NCBI GenBank assembly: GCA_003640385.1
Contig: RCAB01000002.1
Span: forward strand, 806,001 to 870,000
Direction: 5' to 3'
Length of the DNA stretch: 64,000 nucleotides
Source: Setaria digitata
Taxonomy: Eukaryota; Nematoda; Chromadorea; Rhabditida; Setariidae
Notes under the pieces: model-generated
Told to the model about the DNA's origin: nothing
Seen by the model: only the letters and a program-made list of their open reading frames with translations
The model's database searches: none
Position numbers and translations under genes: made by a program
In this document: positions 19,879 to 33,800 of the stretch, one piece after another
How positions within the stretch are numbered: position 1 is the first letter of the stretch
Layout: every line of letters begins with the position of its first letter

Positions 19879-22243
19879 ATGATTGATTCTACTGCCATCC
19901 AGAATAAGACTGATGAGCTTGAGAAACGGTTGCTGAAAATGGATTTGAAACTTCAAAAAGCGAAGAGAGCAAGGGTGAGTTATGCCAGGATTGCTAAGGA
20001 AATAAACAGCCGAACTGAATTTCGGTAGCACAATTTGCAGTTTGTTACAATCTTCCAATCAGTCACTGTACCTTCAGTTGATGACAGTTCGTACTCTACT
20101 ATTAGCTATTTAGTATTTCCAGCTGAAGCTTCTCGTCTGCAACTTCTTCTGAATTTTTACCTAATCGTTTTCTATTTTACTTGAATGAAAAAACTTGATT
20201 TCAAAGTAGCTTTAATTTTAACAGATCGTCGTTTTTTTTTTAAATTTTTTTGCCTCTTGGTAAATATGAGGATTCATACAGTTCTTATAACGTCATAACC
20301 GCAAATTTCTAAATAAACTTTTCTTTAGTCAACATCTTGAAATTCCTTTCAGGATGAATATGTTCATTTCCTGCGACAGAAATATCCTCATTGGAAACCA
20401 CCCGAATTACACACATATAAGCAGGTAGAATTTTGCTACTTTGTCTTCGCTTTAAAATTTCATTTCCTTTTTTATGAGATAAAAAAATGGATAGGAAAGT
20501 AGTAATGATGTCCACAAACCACAGTATGAATTTGTGCCTTTTTGGAAAAAAGTGAAGTAATTTTGTAACAATCGATTATTTTTTACATTTGAAGTTCGCC
20601 TGACATCTATCTCAATCTTTAAAATTCAATACTTTTTTCTGATTTCCATAAAACTTAATTTACAAATAGCTACAAGCGCCGAATCAATTCCAACGTCCTC
20701 TCTTAGAAAGTCTGGCAACCAGTAAATATCACTGGAATCTTGGAAAGCGTTTTGTTATGCCAAATATCCAACCAGAATTCAGTAATCTTGAACCGAATGA
20801 TCCAATACCATCAAGGCAAGGCTTAGTTGGAGAATTATCAAATAGTATTTGTGCTTTTTTCTCGAAGAACCAGGATTCTGAAGTCTTTTTCAGTGGCCCG
20901 GCACTGGATCCTGATTTAATTAGGATTAAGAAACGATTAACCGAAATAGCTGAAGATCTGGACAACTTACGTGAACATCGGCTTCATTTATCTACCGCTG
21001 ACTACTATCTTTCACTGAGACATGGATTTTGCTCCTCGAAAAATCAAGAAACACCTGAAAAATCGGCGGAAGAGGGGTCAAGCATAACTCAACTGAAAAG
21101 TTTGCATAATTTACGAATGCAAATCAAACAAATCGGTAAGCAAACCTTATTCGTAGTTATCGATGAAATCGAATTCTCTGATAATGTGACTTAGAAATTA
21201 AAAATTGATGGTTAAGTTTAATATTTCTTTCAGATACCCACATTACATCGGATACTCCATCACCAAAGGCTGAAGATTACGAATGGATGCGGGAAGAGTG
21301 TTTGCAAAAAAATACAGTGAAAAAAACTGAGAATCAGAATAAGAGAAAATTTGCACAGGTGCTCGCTGATCAGACGAAAAATTCAAGGACACTTTCAAAA
21401 GACTCAAATTATTCTGAGAGAGACCGGTCAACTGAGCCAAATAGTAATTTTATTCTTATTGCTTTATTTTTATTTTAGGATGATGCTTAGGAGAAAACTA
21501 AAAACTAAAGTACTTACTTCCTTGAGAGGAAATCCAAACCAAAATACAGTGGAGAGCTGTATTTATTTCAAAGCTTAATGTTTGTCATATGAGTTTGACA
21601 GTACATGATTTCTTTTTCTTTTTTTTTTCTGTTTTAATTCAAATGCCTCGGTTAGGATTCCAGAGAAAGACAGTAAATAGATTCTCTTAAATATGAAAAA
21701 TGGGTCGAAGATCATTTATTATTATTATGTCCTTATGTCTAAATTTCAGTGGTCTCAGAAGAAATATCTAATTTCGGTCAGATGCTGAATGTATTAAACC
21801 AAGCAGACAATCAAAACTCTCGAAGTCAGGGAGCGACAGATATGGTTGTCAGCATAAAATCGAAGTCATTTTATTACATATTTCGCAATAGGTGTACAAG
21901 GCAGAAAATAGCTTTGGAGAAACAGAAGTAAAAGAGTCAAAATTGGATAATTTAGTCGAGAAACTCTTGTTGAAGAAACTTATTCGACGATGCAAAAGTG
22001 TGGAAATAAATACTTCAAATTTGTGTTACATTTTTCAGGCTTGGGGAGACCGACAGCACTACTCAAGTTGCGCATGCACCAGCAACTACTGACAGTGGAT
22101 TTAATTTTTTGGCTAGAATACTGGGAACATCAGCAGACGGTACTGTTGATGAAAAACTGATATCACCATCTGGACTTAATGATAAGATATCGAAAACAGT
22201 TGAATTAAATGATGAAGATTCAGATTCTGATTTCTTTGCATGA
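19879..22243 (+). CDS. unrecognised protein with N-terminal coiled coil and acidic C-terminus
   Basis: I do not recognise this protein. Six exons join in phase to 408 aa: 19879-19974, 20353-20424, 20670-21135, 21234-21443, 21750-21927 and 22039-22243. The first 35 residues form a likely coiled coil (NKTDELEKRLLKMDLKLQKA). Next comes a possibly conserved block, EYVHFLRQKYPHWKPPEL, then NQFQRPLLESLATSKYHWNL. Exon 3 holds a second helical stretch (DLIRIKKRLTEIAEDLDNLR). The middle is Lys/Ser/Asn-rich and likely disordered. The chain ends in the acidic VELNDEDSDSDFFA. No signal peptide, membrane segment or catalytic motif is visible, so it is probably a cytoplasmic or nuclear scaffold. The last junction was set by phase (donor GTAAAA at 21928), so the C-terminal frame is slightly less sure. 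Confidence 0.7.
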
Positions 22244-23716
22244 GCCATCCCACTTGCCAACCACGTTCTTTAAAGCATTTTATCTATGCATTAGTTACCT
22301 GCCTACACTTTTTGGAACTTGTTTTCATAAATGGAAGGACTTGTGGTCAAACTATATTTATATATATATAGCCTAATCTAATCTCGAACCTTTTCTATTT
22401 TATTATTCTCTTTTATTAGCTTATAATTGGTTCTTGTCATATATGTGCACCTCATGATAATACCACTCCTCGAGTTCCTAACCTTTCAGTTTAGTCAAGA
22501 AGAATGGATTATACTCCTGCATTGATTCCTTGATCCTGTCTTAATTCTCGTTTTCCCTGAGCCCTTGTTGTAATGTATTTGTAAGTATTCTTCCTTCTAT
22601 GTAAATATCATATTTTAAAAGTCAGGAATTGAAAAAAAAAAAGGAATCTGCTGCTGAAGATTACTTTTCCACCTCAACATAGTCTCAGGGCTAATTCCTC
22701 ATCTCAAAATTGGGTTGGAAAGATATCTTAACAGAATCGTTCACTATTTTTTCACTTGGCAGTTTGCGCATTTCCCCCACCTTTTAAATGAATAATAATC
22801 CCGTCGTACCTCAATATCAATTATTTATTCTTCTTATTGGATTTTTTTTTAATGATTCCTTACGTAGAAAACTTTATGTACATTGAAGAATACATAACCA
22901 ATATATACTAAAAACAGAAGGTATTTCAACAAACAAGATATGAATAAAATAAGAAGTTATCATGCTTTAGAAACTGTGTCCAAAGTTACATAAAATGGAA
23001 GAAAAGCAATCAACTGATTTAGATCTGTCTAGTCGTTACGTGGAAATCTTGTGATCATTTCAGTTGTGGTCTAACAAAACAGCATGGTGCTATGAAATAT
23101 CGGAATGAGAATTATGTGGAATTAGAATGATTACTTTTCTTAGACATAAATATAAAAATTAAGAGAGATCGGTAATATGGTGGCGACAAAGATGTGTGCA
23201 TTTCTGCTTTGTTTCTCCCAAGTGAAAGCAAAACATTAAGTGCTACAAGTGGAAATTAAGACTGAAAGGAAAGAAATCACTGCCGAAGACCAAAAAATTA
23301 ATCTTACTTCGTATTTGGAAGCTTCCTAAACAGTTCTAAAATATTTTGAAAATTTACAAAGAAAAAAAAATATTATTTACTCGGTTTAGTAAAAAGTTTT
23401 CTCCGTTTGTGACTAAGATAAATATAAAGGTTTCAGAAGAAAAGATGAGGTATTCTGCTCAAGTGGGAAAGAAAAATCTTTAAAAAAAAAGTTACTCTAA
23501 CGAATTCCAAGGGCCTCTTTGGGCAAAGTATTCTGCGAGCTCCAACATGCCGATAATACGCAAAATGTCGGCAATGACTGAAGATCTAATAAGCAATAGT
23601 TAAAAGGAGTTAAATGAAATCATTTCGAGAAAAAGTCATGAGTGACAACTTTTACAATTTTTTCTGATTTTCAATAAATCTGATCAATCTTTGCAACGGA
23701 TCATAAACTTCCAATA
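22244..23716. other. intergenic between convergent genes
   Basis: Holds the 3' UTRs of the unrecognised + strand gene and of the minus-strand SLC23 gene. A short TATATATATA run lies at about 22358. No other coding frame is supported. Confidence 0.6.
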
Positions 23717-26700
23717 TCATGGCAAAGAATCGTTTACACGGTTAGTGATTTTCTTTTCTTTCGGTATAAACGGCAACACTTTTAGATAGGAAGCTTTCTC
23801 GATTAATTTCATCATGAAGACGGGAAATGAGTAGACGTCGTAATTATTTTCTCCCAGTTCATGAGCTAAGCCACGTGAACGCAAACCGCGTTGCTCACGA
23901 GTAGCACCTTTAAAATTATATTGGTTGGCACTTATATTTTAAGCAACAATATATATACTTGTCCGATAAATGGTTGGAATTCCGGTTGTCCTACTTTATA
24001 GTCTTATGCCTGGCAAGAACAGAAAGAGATTTTATCAAAACTTATCTCTTTAATACAAAAATAGCATTTAAATGTATTAAACTTTTAATAAAACTAGTTT
24101 TTTTCTCATCCTCTAGCAACACTAGTGCTAAATTTGAAATCACCTGAAACAGTATTGTCGAGAACACAAGCAACAAATGCACCAACGAACATTGGTAATG
24201 TAAGAAGTACCGTCAGCACTTGATCCATCACAGAGATCCCTAAATTGGCATATTGTTTAAAACGGGTTTGATCATAATCTTATGAATAGAAATGATAAAA
24301 TTAAGAATGACGAAATGACACCTGTACTGATAGGATTCTCCCGAAAATAACTTGGCACGATCATTCCGACCATTATCGAGAATCCCAATACTGCTATGTT
24401 CCGTGTACATTTCAGGTCAACCTAAATAATTTAGTTGACTTCTAAACACACATTTCTCGACGCTGAAGAGAATTCGTAATCCATATACTGACAGCAGCAT
24501 AAAGCCCTGTTAAAACAATAAGTCGATCCCAGTTCGCAATTTTTCTAAATATCTCAGAACAAAAGTAAATCCACTGACTGTCTTAATCTAGTAAATTGTA
24601 CCTGCTGGATATTGGCTATCGCTACACCACCAACCATAGCCATACTGCTAGCTAAAATACCACCAACCAGTGGATCTGGGATCGTTGACAACAGTGCGCC
24701 GACTTTAGTAAAGACACCTAACATGATAAGTAATACTCCAGCCAATACCATTGTAAATCGACTTGCCACCTAAAGCCATTAACAAAGAACTAGTTATATG
24801 AACAGGCAACAATCCGATAAGCCAGCAAATAACCATCCTTGGAATACCTAACGAATTTTTCGTTTAGAGTGTAGATAAAGAATAAATAATCGGAACCTGT
24901 AAAACACAACACCTGCAAGATAGGTAGGAAAATGACAGAAGTTCAAAACTGAGCCGTCAATTAATCCTGCTATAATTAATTTATGCAGTTCACCTACCCG
25001 AGTAACACCAATGACACCAATATTTTCCGTGTGAGTTGTCATACCGACACCTGGACCAAATAATCCAGCTAACAAAGAGCCACAACCTGTAATGCAGTCA
25101 AAATGAAATGAAAGTAAAGCAAAATTAAGAAAAAAATATTAATTAGCCATTACCTTCAGCCAGAATACCACGATTAATTGCATGTGAAGGTGGAGAACGT
25201 TCCTCAGACACTCGGGCAGCTGCATGATAATCACCAACTGATTCGAAAACCGATGTTAGTGCCGAAATAACAAATGCACAGAAGAGCCCTGTATGGAACT
25301 GTGGAACACCAAACTGTCCTAAAACAAATATTAAATGAGGAAATAGGACACTAGTTACCATGAAAATTCCTTCAAGCCGAACGAAAATATTCAGCGTTGT
25401 GATTTATTTTAGCCATTTCCTTTCACTACGATAAAAAATTTTATACTAAAAGTCTAACGAATTGAACACTATATAATTTTATATGTCATTTATTGCACAA
25501 AAGTTGAGAAGAGTCAATACAATAAATTCTTGAGAAACTATTTCAAGATAAGTTTTCGTCCAGTTTTTTGTAGCATGTTAATCGGAAATACAAATATTCA
25601 AATCTAACCGGGATATGGAAACCGAAACCATTCCGCACTTTTGATTACTGTAATTGTCTCGTTCTTATCTAACCGTGCAGCACTATCTGGTGCTGTCAAA
25701 TCCGTCAGCGTAAGAAATAAGCAAAAGCCCCATGATGTTAGTATAGCGATCAAATACTAAAACGACATCTCAAATTACAATTTCCTAATACAACTACAAC
25801 TTTAAATTTAGTAAAATTTCCATACAATCATAGCAAACTATCAATGTTCAAAAATCAGCACTGATTTTTTGTTAGCTGTCTACTTTTTGCAGAATTTCAA
25901 ATAAGTTTACCGGATACTGGCCGAAAATGTTGGTCCGCACGATAGCTAAACGATTGTTTTTATAGCCAAGAGTAGGCACTTTCCAGTCCGCTAGGTATAA
26001 AATTGTAGCAAACAAAGCAGCTGCTTGTCTAAATTCAAATTTTGAATCTAATTTGGACTTCAAGCAGGAAGATAGTTTAATGTAATTGTCAGAACTTTCT
26101 ATCCCAAACGATTGCAATAGGACTTGAGAAGTTTCTGAGCATAATGATTACACTTAATTATTATTTCCTTCTCATATCCTTTATTTTGCAAATTTGAAAG
26201 CCGAAAATCTGAAATGAAAGTTCGAATTTTTTGAAAATTATCAAACTTCGAGACCAATCTAAGTTTATAAAAACTTACATAACAGCAACCCAGTGTTTCG
26301 AAATCCTTTCAACGCATAAATCAACTGCACTAAGTACAAGAAGTAACATAAGTGGTGACACGGTGATAGGCCCAATAAATTTTGTCAGTATGCCAACTAT
26401 GCCCGTCACACCAATTAGCATTGGTATTAAGGAAGATGCCATCAAACATCCTTCAATCTACATTTTCATTTATACTTTTCTCTAATTACGGAAATTTCTT
26501 TTTAAATAGATGACCCGATTAGCTCATTATACTTTTCCACAGATTATTTCATTCGTTGCTTAATGTTAAAAAGACTTAATTACCAATTAATCATGGTCCC
26601 ACAAAAATGCAAGAAATAAAGATTCAGAAGAAAATAATAAAAACAATGCATTAATGAAAATATTATTATGCGAACGTTTTGCACAGAAGGGATTGCTTAG

Positions 26701-27843
26701 TCCTAAAATGCTGTGATGCTTACAATAGCAAGTTTATTTTGATAAATGGAAGCAGCCACAATATCATTATCAGTAAAAGTACACTTATATTCGGGTAACT
26801 GCATGAATACTTGAATTGATGGAATATATGCAAATGCTGTGCCTTGCAAAAGCGCTAATCTGAAATACTATTTTCTTCGTTCCCAGGCCATTCATTACAG
26901 GTATTTATGCAATTCCTAAAAGTCCATCCATCACCAGCGCAATTTTATTTCTGAGATTTTTTATACCCAAATATGTCATTGCAAATTGCAAATATCACAG
27001 AACTAACCATAGTTGAAGGAAATTAAAGCACAGCCTTTTCCCTCTTTTTTAATTAGACTACTTTGTTCTACTGTTGAAAGCATAGAATAACAAGTTGCAG
27101 GAAGGTAAACAAGTTGTACTCCACAGAATTCAATTTAAAAGAAGGACACCTTGTTCCAAGCAATGTCTGTATGATGGTTGATATGCCACTGACGACGAAT
27201 GTTGACGAAATAAGTTGCACTCGTACTGTGTACACATCACGACCAGCACAAAGCTCATTTGATAAAATAAAAGGAATTGTTAAGAGGGCGCTCACACATA
27301 CCATTACTTGCTGAAACAAATGATAACTGACTCACTCGGTAATACTGAAATGGAATGGAATTTAGCACAGGATAATTCTTTGCGAAATTATAAAACTTCC
27401 AAGTTTCAAACGGAAAATTAGAACAAAGCTTATGTTATAAAATCTTCAGGAGTAATATCAAATAAATAACATTCTTCAAAACAATCACTCCACTACAGCA
27501 ACACTCCTTACGAATTCTGTATCTGAAATTTTCATTCAAAAATTCACTCCCGAAGTAAATCTTTCAGCAATATCTCGCTGACGTCAAAAATCACTGTATC
27601 AAACAGTCAGACTGAATACTCCTTATATCTAAAAAGCTCAGAGTTAAAAAAAAAACATCATAATATACTTCGGATACTCAATGCTACATAACAAAGTGCA
27701 CTTACTTGGAGCGCAAAAAGCAATGCAAGTGAGATCGGAGGATTCTCGTTCGCTCTGTAGAAACGTCTTTTACGTGTCACTTCTATTACACCAGCCGGTA
27801 ATTCCTTCATATCTTTCTGTCCGGATTCGTCCCTTTCGTCCAT
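23717..27843 (-). CDS. SLC23/NAT-family nucleobase-ascorbate transporter
   Basis: Multi-pass plasma-membrane symporter of the nucleobase/ascorbate (NCS2) family. Twelve exons run 27843-27706, 27310-27150, 26859-26724, 26457-26279, 26028-25911, 25756-25609, 25318-25154, 25086-24998, 24769-24602, 24421-24322, 24239-24144 and 23907-23717. All phases agree, giving 562 aa. Cytosolic N-terminus, then the first membrane helices (ALLFALQQVMVCVSALLTIP). QGTAFAYIPS is the TM3 QH/QG-type motif region. SVFESVGDYHAAARVS and HAINRGILAEG match the SVCT core. ENIGVIGVTR fits the NAT signature [QEP]-N-x-G-x4-T-[RKG] exactly. SIPDP-type STIPDPLVGG and DNTVSGATREQRGL end the core. Substrate (ascorbate, purine or pyrimidine) cannot be read from sequence; vertebrate SVCTs are the nearest family I know. 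All expected helices appear present. Confidence 0.93.
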
Positions 27844-30800
27844 TTCTTTACTCTAACCAGTGAATAATTTTGTTTCTTCGAATACTGTTTAAATTACTGA
27901 ATTGAAAGAGCAATGCAACAGAATTATATATTGCTGCTAACGACAGCCAAGTATGGAATAAACAGGACCAGTGGGCATAGAGAGGTACGACAACATATGA
28001 ACTTAATATGCGATTTATGTAAAGCTTCGATATATACCTACGTCATAACTTATTTCACGTAGTATGCTGAAAACTTGAACAATAAATAGGATTAGCGAAG
28101 CATTTTTCAAGTACGAAACAATATTCAGAAATCGTTAACAGCAATAATTATATAATATAATGGTAAACAGTTATGAATGGTTGATTAATTAACTAAATAA
28201 AAAGTGAAAAATCATTTTCAAAAAAAACCTTTTAGTTGAAAATTAGTTTTGGAAGAGCAATTACATCGAATTACACTATTATCTTATATTTTCAATTAGC
28301 GTTAAAAGAATGGAATGTCAGTGAAATCAGACAGACCAAACAATCAGTAGCTTGAATTGGAGAGAGTATGGTAAAACATTTACATGGTTAGATCTATTTT
28401 TATCCCATTCATCCAAAACTTCATTTTTCTCTCCGAATTCTTCAAACCTCACTGATTACTGAGACTAAAGGAAGACGCAAGCAACAACTTCTACATAATT
28501 TAGTGTAACTCTCAACACCGATAATTAGAAAGCATGCAAGAAAATGACTGGTAGACAGAAATACGGAAAATTTCAATTTTTTTAAATGATTCAAGTGTAG
28601 CTTATGGACACAATATTCAACAAGGGATAAGATGAGCGAATTTGTTTAGTCGGTAAAATCAGGTCACTTGGCACTCAAGTACTTGTCTTTTAAATCTTTA
28701 CAGGTCGGGTGGAATTTTTTTTTGGACAAAATGATATACTCGAAAATCTAGGTAATAAAAGAAACTAATCGATAGTCAATCAATACAGAACTTAATATCA
28801 AACATTGTTTAACATAAAAGAGAATCGTTTCTAAAGCATAATCGGCGCTCCTCAAAGCCTTCGCTAGAATAGCTTCTGATCATCCCACAAGTCTATATAT
28901 ATATTATTTCACACTGTAACTGATCCACCTAGAAAACGTGTTTTTCTACGTCTCTTCATTAAAATCTTAAAATTCATTTTTGAAACAAGTTTGTAGGAAA
29001 CTGCTGAACAGAAATAAAATTCAATTCTTTTCATAAAATTCTAATTTTTAAAGGTGATTTTACACTATGCGTGTATGAGAATGACTGACTGCAGAGATGC
29101 TGGATTAGCTCTCTGAAAACTATAAATTGACACAATTATGCATTACTACTATGATGTTTGAATTTTCCGAAAAAAAGATTTCTCGTTTTATAAAACTTTC
29201 TGAAGTTTGAAATGATAAAGAATACATCACTTTGTTAAATTTATTAACTATAAGTGTCATTCTTTTCTTCCTTATTTCTGGTTCTATTAAACTGCAAATT
29301 TATAGATCTGAATGCATTTCACTCTTTTATAAAGTCTTACACAACCGAACTCTCTTCATTTTTCGAATATTCAACAAATGAAGATCATCGAAATCCCCTC
29401 AGTACAATTCTAGCCCAACACTGATAAAGTAGACGAAAATATACATGGCGGAGAGCAAAAAAAAATTAAAATCCAAGATTGAAGAAGACGTCTTATCAAG
29501 CATGTTAAATGAAGTAAATCTTCGCTAAAAGGAGATAATAATTGATTTCTGAGCATCAGAAATGGGACACTTCGAGTGTCATTGGTAAATTATTCAAAAG
29601 TTTATTAATATTACACTTTATATAATCCCACTTATGTTTTGCGAATACAAAATGAACCAACTATGATTTACAGCTGATATTCCAGAAAATTATGGGACAG
29701 ATTTGAGTACAGTATCTCAATAATTCTCGACTTTCCCAATTCTTCCCTGGAAAGCTTCGAACACTACCTCATCATATTCTCTCTACTGCTTCCTAAATCT
29801 TAGCATTATTTCTCGTTTTCATTATAATCCTGTCTCTCTGAAAGATCTAACATTCTCATCTACAGTTTGCACCATGAAGTTCATTTAATTCGCTATAAAG
29901 TTTAGAAAAAATCAAGCCTAAATTAGTTATCCAGAAGAATTATTCCAGACAGATGCCTCCGACAAAACATCTTTACCACATACTATTTTTTCCTTCTAGG
30001 ATATAAAACGTAAAACAATCGCTGATTCACTAAGAACGAACAAAATGTACAGGCCGGTATGACTGCAGAGTACCTCCCTGCAGGATTTCAGTTTTCCCTT
30101 CAAAATAATTCGCTGAGGATGCCACTGTTAATGGCATGCAAAATGAAATGGCTAAATGTAAATGCATGGTTTTTGATGCTTTTTTTTTCAGACAAAAAAC
30201 ATTCGCTTGTTTATATCATTTTGCTAAAATTTAATACGAACTATTTGCTTTTTGTTATTCAAAATGGATGGCTTAACTTCAGAGGTAACACGAATGAATT
30301 AGCCAAGTGATTTTTTTTTAATCAAACATCAGCCCCGCTTCAGTAAAAGTTTTATAAAAGGACGAAACTTTTGATGCCCGAAGACAAGTGGTAATTATAG
30401 AACAGGTGAAAATTTCTCTTCTAGAAATAACAAGCTTCAACCGTTTTTAAATTCTGCAATTATGAAAGCGAAAATAGCAGTTGAAGAGTTGAGCGTAACA
30501 TTCTAATTTATCTGAACTTTTTTTTTTTTTAATGTACTAACTTAAAATACGCTTCTGATAACAAATCTAAATCAAACTACCATTTCACAAGGAAACTGAA
30601 CTAAACACTTATTGATTTTACTAAACTTATAAAAAGCTGCTCTATTTATTTTATATTTCCTGACCATCTCAATATTTAATTCCATTTCAGCACCTTTTAT
30701 TTGATGTAATTGATTTCTAATGTCGAATGAATTAAGCTTATTTATGACTTCACTGTCCCTCCCATTCTTCCATCTTAACAGTTTTGTATTAAGTTCGACT

Positions 30801-33800
30801 TTGAGTAAAGCATAAATCTTAGCGTCAAAAATTTGAAAGTTTATATTTTTTTAAAAGGAATTTGAAACTATTTGGAAGTGAATAACCAAAATTCATTCTT
30901 GGCTTCGGCAAAATAAAGGAAAATTTCGGTTTTCTGCAACGGCACATCTAACTGAATAAAATAACAATGCGCCATCAAAAGAGCAGATGAAATATGACAT
31001 ATACTGCTGTCGGTGAACGGCGTGGTGACACAATACAGGTGAGGAGACACGAACCCGCGGTGGCACAGTACAGGCGGGCTGTTCCTGAGAAGCGCATAGA
31101 GAAGAGGTTCGTTGAGGCGGTTGCGACAAAAGCAATACAAGTATTTTCGAGAATGCTTTCTCAATAGTGCAAAACAGACAAGGAGTTGTTGTACTTTCGG
31201 GTGCCCTCGCTGTCAGTCAGTCCATTAGGAGAAACGGACCAAAAAGGAAAGGGCGGAGAAGGAACCGGAACCGGAAAAGGGGAAAGTGTTAGACGTTATC
31301 GCTCACTAAGCCTACATACCGGAAGTGGCAAAGTTTACATGCATAGCTACTGTCCCCAGTAAAAAGGATCACCATGACAATATCTATGAGAGCCAGAGCC
31401 GGCAAGGATCGGAGGGTTGATGCGAAAGAATTTCACTAAACGCTCCCACAATTACACTATCTTTCTGCAGCTGCTTACCAGTCTGTCGAAGTGATGACCA
31501 TGGCCACGCTGCTCTGACCCCGGCATATGCCCTAGCCTAGGGTCCGGCCTGGCCCTAACAGAACATACATCCCCAGTGCAATAAACTCCTCTCCTACCAA
31601 AGACGGCTGTGGCTGTGGTCGATTCGCTACAGTTCAAATACACAGATGCGGGATGTAACAGTGAAATTGTTAACGATGCGTAAAAGGGAGAGAGAATGAG
31701 AGGAAAGGAGTGAGGATGTACGTGAAGTGAGAAGCCGTGTGCCGGGGAGGAGACGGGAACCGGAGCACTTTGTGTACTATGTTGACCGGACGAGATCGGA
31801 CGAAGCGGTCACTGGTAGGGAAGTGCTACTCAGGAAAGGCAGCGTGCTCTGTTTATTCGAAAACTGTTAGTCAGCTAGATTGAAATCGTTGGACCCTTTC
31901 CTAGTAGTTCATTGTTAACAGCATGATCCTAGCAACGCTTCTACTGGCTCACTAGAAAGGTGGAAGTGTCTTGGCCTGGTCCTAACAAAAAGTTCAGAAA
32001 CCAGCAGGACGTGAGGAAGAGAAGTGAGAATTACAGGAACATTATACTGCGCTCACCGTTTCTTCCTAAAAGGATTTGGAATTCCGTCAGTCATAACTGC
32101 AAAGCACGACCCGAACTGTTCAGGGGGGGAACACTCTAATAAGAGCGTTTTGTCCTTAAACTTGGTCTCAGAGCACGTTGTTCGTCACGTGAAGTGAGTA
32201 TGAAGTAAACTGATGCACTTGTATTGTTGAAAGTTACTGTCCTACATATGAAAACGCACTGTAATCTGATTCGTTTGAATTAATTTCGAATGCCACACAA
32301 CCCCTTGCCCCATCGTTGTCATCAGAGTAGAAGAAATTGTGTTTTCTTCGCAAAATTTCCACTTCCAACTAGCATTTTTGCTTGATTTATTGCACGAAAC
32401 AGGTTTTTCTTGAAACGAAATGTGACTATTATTGAAAGCTAATTTCGTCACTACGAAAAGGAGCTGTGTGAGTATCTGTTTATTTCCAGTGGGATTCTAT
32501 CAGATCCACAGAAGTCATATCGAAAATGATTCCCTGTGATTCCTTGCAGGCAGGAACCTTTGAGTTTACTTCACGTACATCTCGGGATCTCCATCATTCT
32601 GATTCCGAAGGTTCCGAATAGTTCCACAGACATTTACCGTGGGAGTGTTGAAGCATGGAAGGGAAGCCGGCCTTCTATTCAAACATTGCTTTTCAGTACT
32701 TTATGGCTTTGGTCTTAAGAAAAATCGATTTCAATGAGGAAATGTGGGGAACGAAATGTATGCGTAAATAGCACTAACTTTCCCTACTCAAATTATACCG
32801 CAGAAGGGCTAGGGTCAGTCTGTTAAAAATTGATTTCTAATGTAGCAGCACAATCATTTGCTTTATTTGACCTGCTGACCTGGCTTAGTATCAGCACGGC
32901 GATTTCTTCGTCTTACCGAACTAATCAATATCTTTCTGTAATTCGATTTCTACTCAGACTGAAGTCATTTTCGTTCGTGAGAACAAACGATTGAAATACG
33001 TCGAAAAAAGCCACGAAGGAAGAACTATGATGTGGCGGAAATTGTCCTTCGAAGGAGAAAAAGAATGTCTTCATTAATCCCAAATTCAAAGCAGCTTAAA
33101 TTGGAATAAATTTTAGGAGATTTGTCAGCCGAGGTATTAAAAATCTACAAGTTTTTAAAAGAGCGGAAAGTCTTCTTCACGTTTTCACTTCTACAAATAG
33201 TAGCTACATAGCCAAAGTTTTGAGAGTCAGCAGAGTACCACTATCCAGTATGAAGGACACCAGGCACTCTCATTAATTGATTTATTGTGGTAGCAAAGGT
33301 GTTTAATTTTCAGCAGGTTAAAAGTTGTTGAAAATGACTAGAAATATTAACTGAACTTATATTAAACTCCCTTACAGTTATTCCTAAGGCTACATACGTA
33401 ACGCAGTTGTGGTATGAAAGAAGTAAGTGTAACTGCATACAGGTTGAGGCACTTGAGAAGTTAAATCATTTACAACAAAACAGGTGAATATTTTGATTCC
33501 ATGAATTTAAGCACCAAAGCTTACCATAGATGACATATAGGTAATTGAATATTTGTTAAGATAGGCTAAGTGTTACTTCGGTGATCGTTAATGAGCAGAT
33601 GGGTAATGTTTTAGAAGAGATCATAGAATTCTAAGGTCAAGTACAGGAAAATTTCATCTGGCTAGTTCTGGCTATTGAAAATATGCAGATGCAAAGTAGA
33701 TAAGAGGGGGGGGGGGGAACTAGTGAAGGTGATGAGTTGATGATTTGGTAATTAGCACTGCAAAGATAGGTGTAATAGAGTAGGTCAGCAGCAGCATCAG

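Noticed and set aside
21848..21891. A 44-nt mini-intron in the unrecognised gene
   Set aside because: Removing it forces a wrong phase into the last exon; reading through as one exon (21750-21927) keeps the frame.
24848..24990. Possible extra exon of the SLC23 gene
   Set aside because: Exons 8 and 9 join directly in phase (VTR then VASRFTMV), matching the family; this segment has a stop and is intronic.
31452..31643. A minus-strand frame in the GC-richer island
   Set aside because: Arg/Gly-rich, no motif, no splice structure; consistent with base composition alone.
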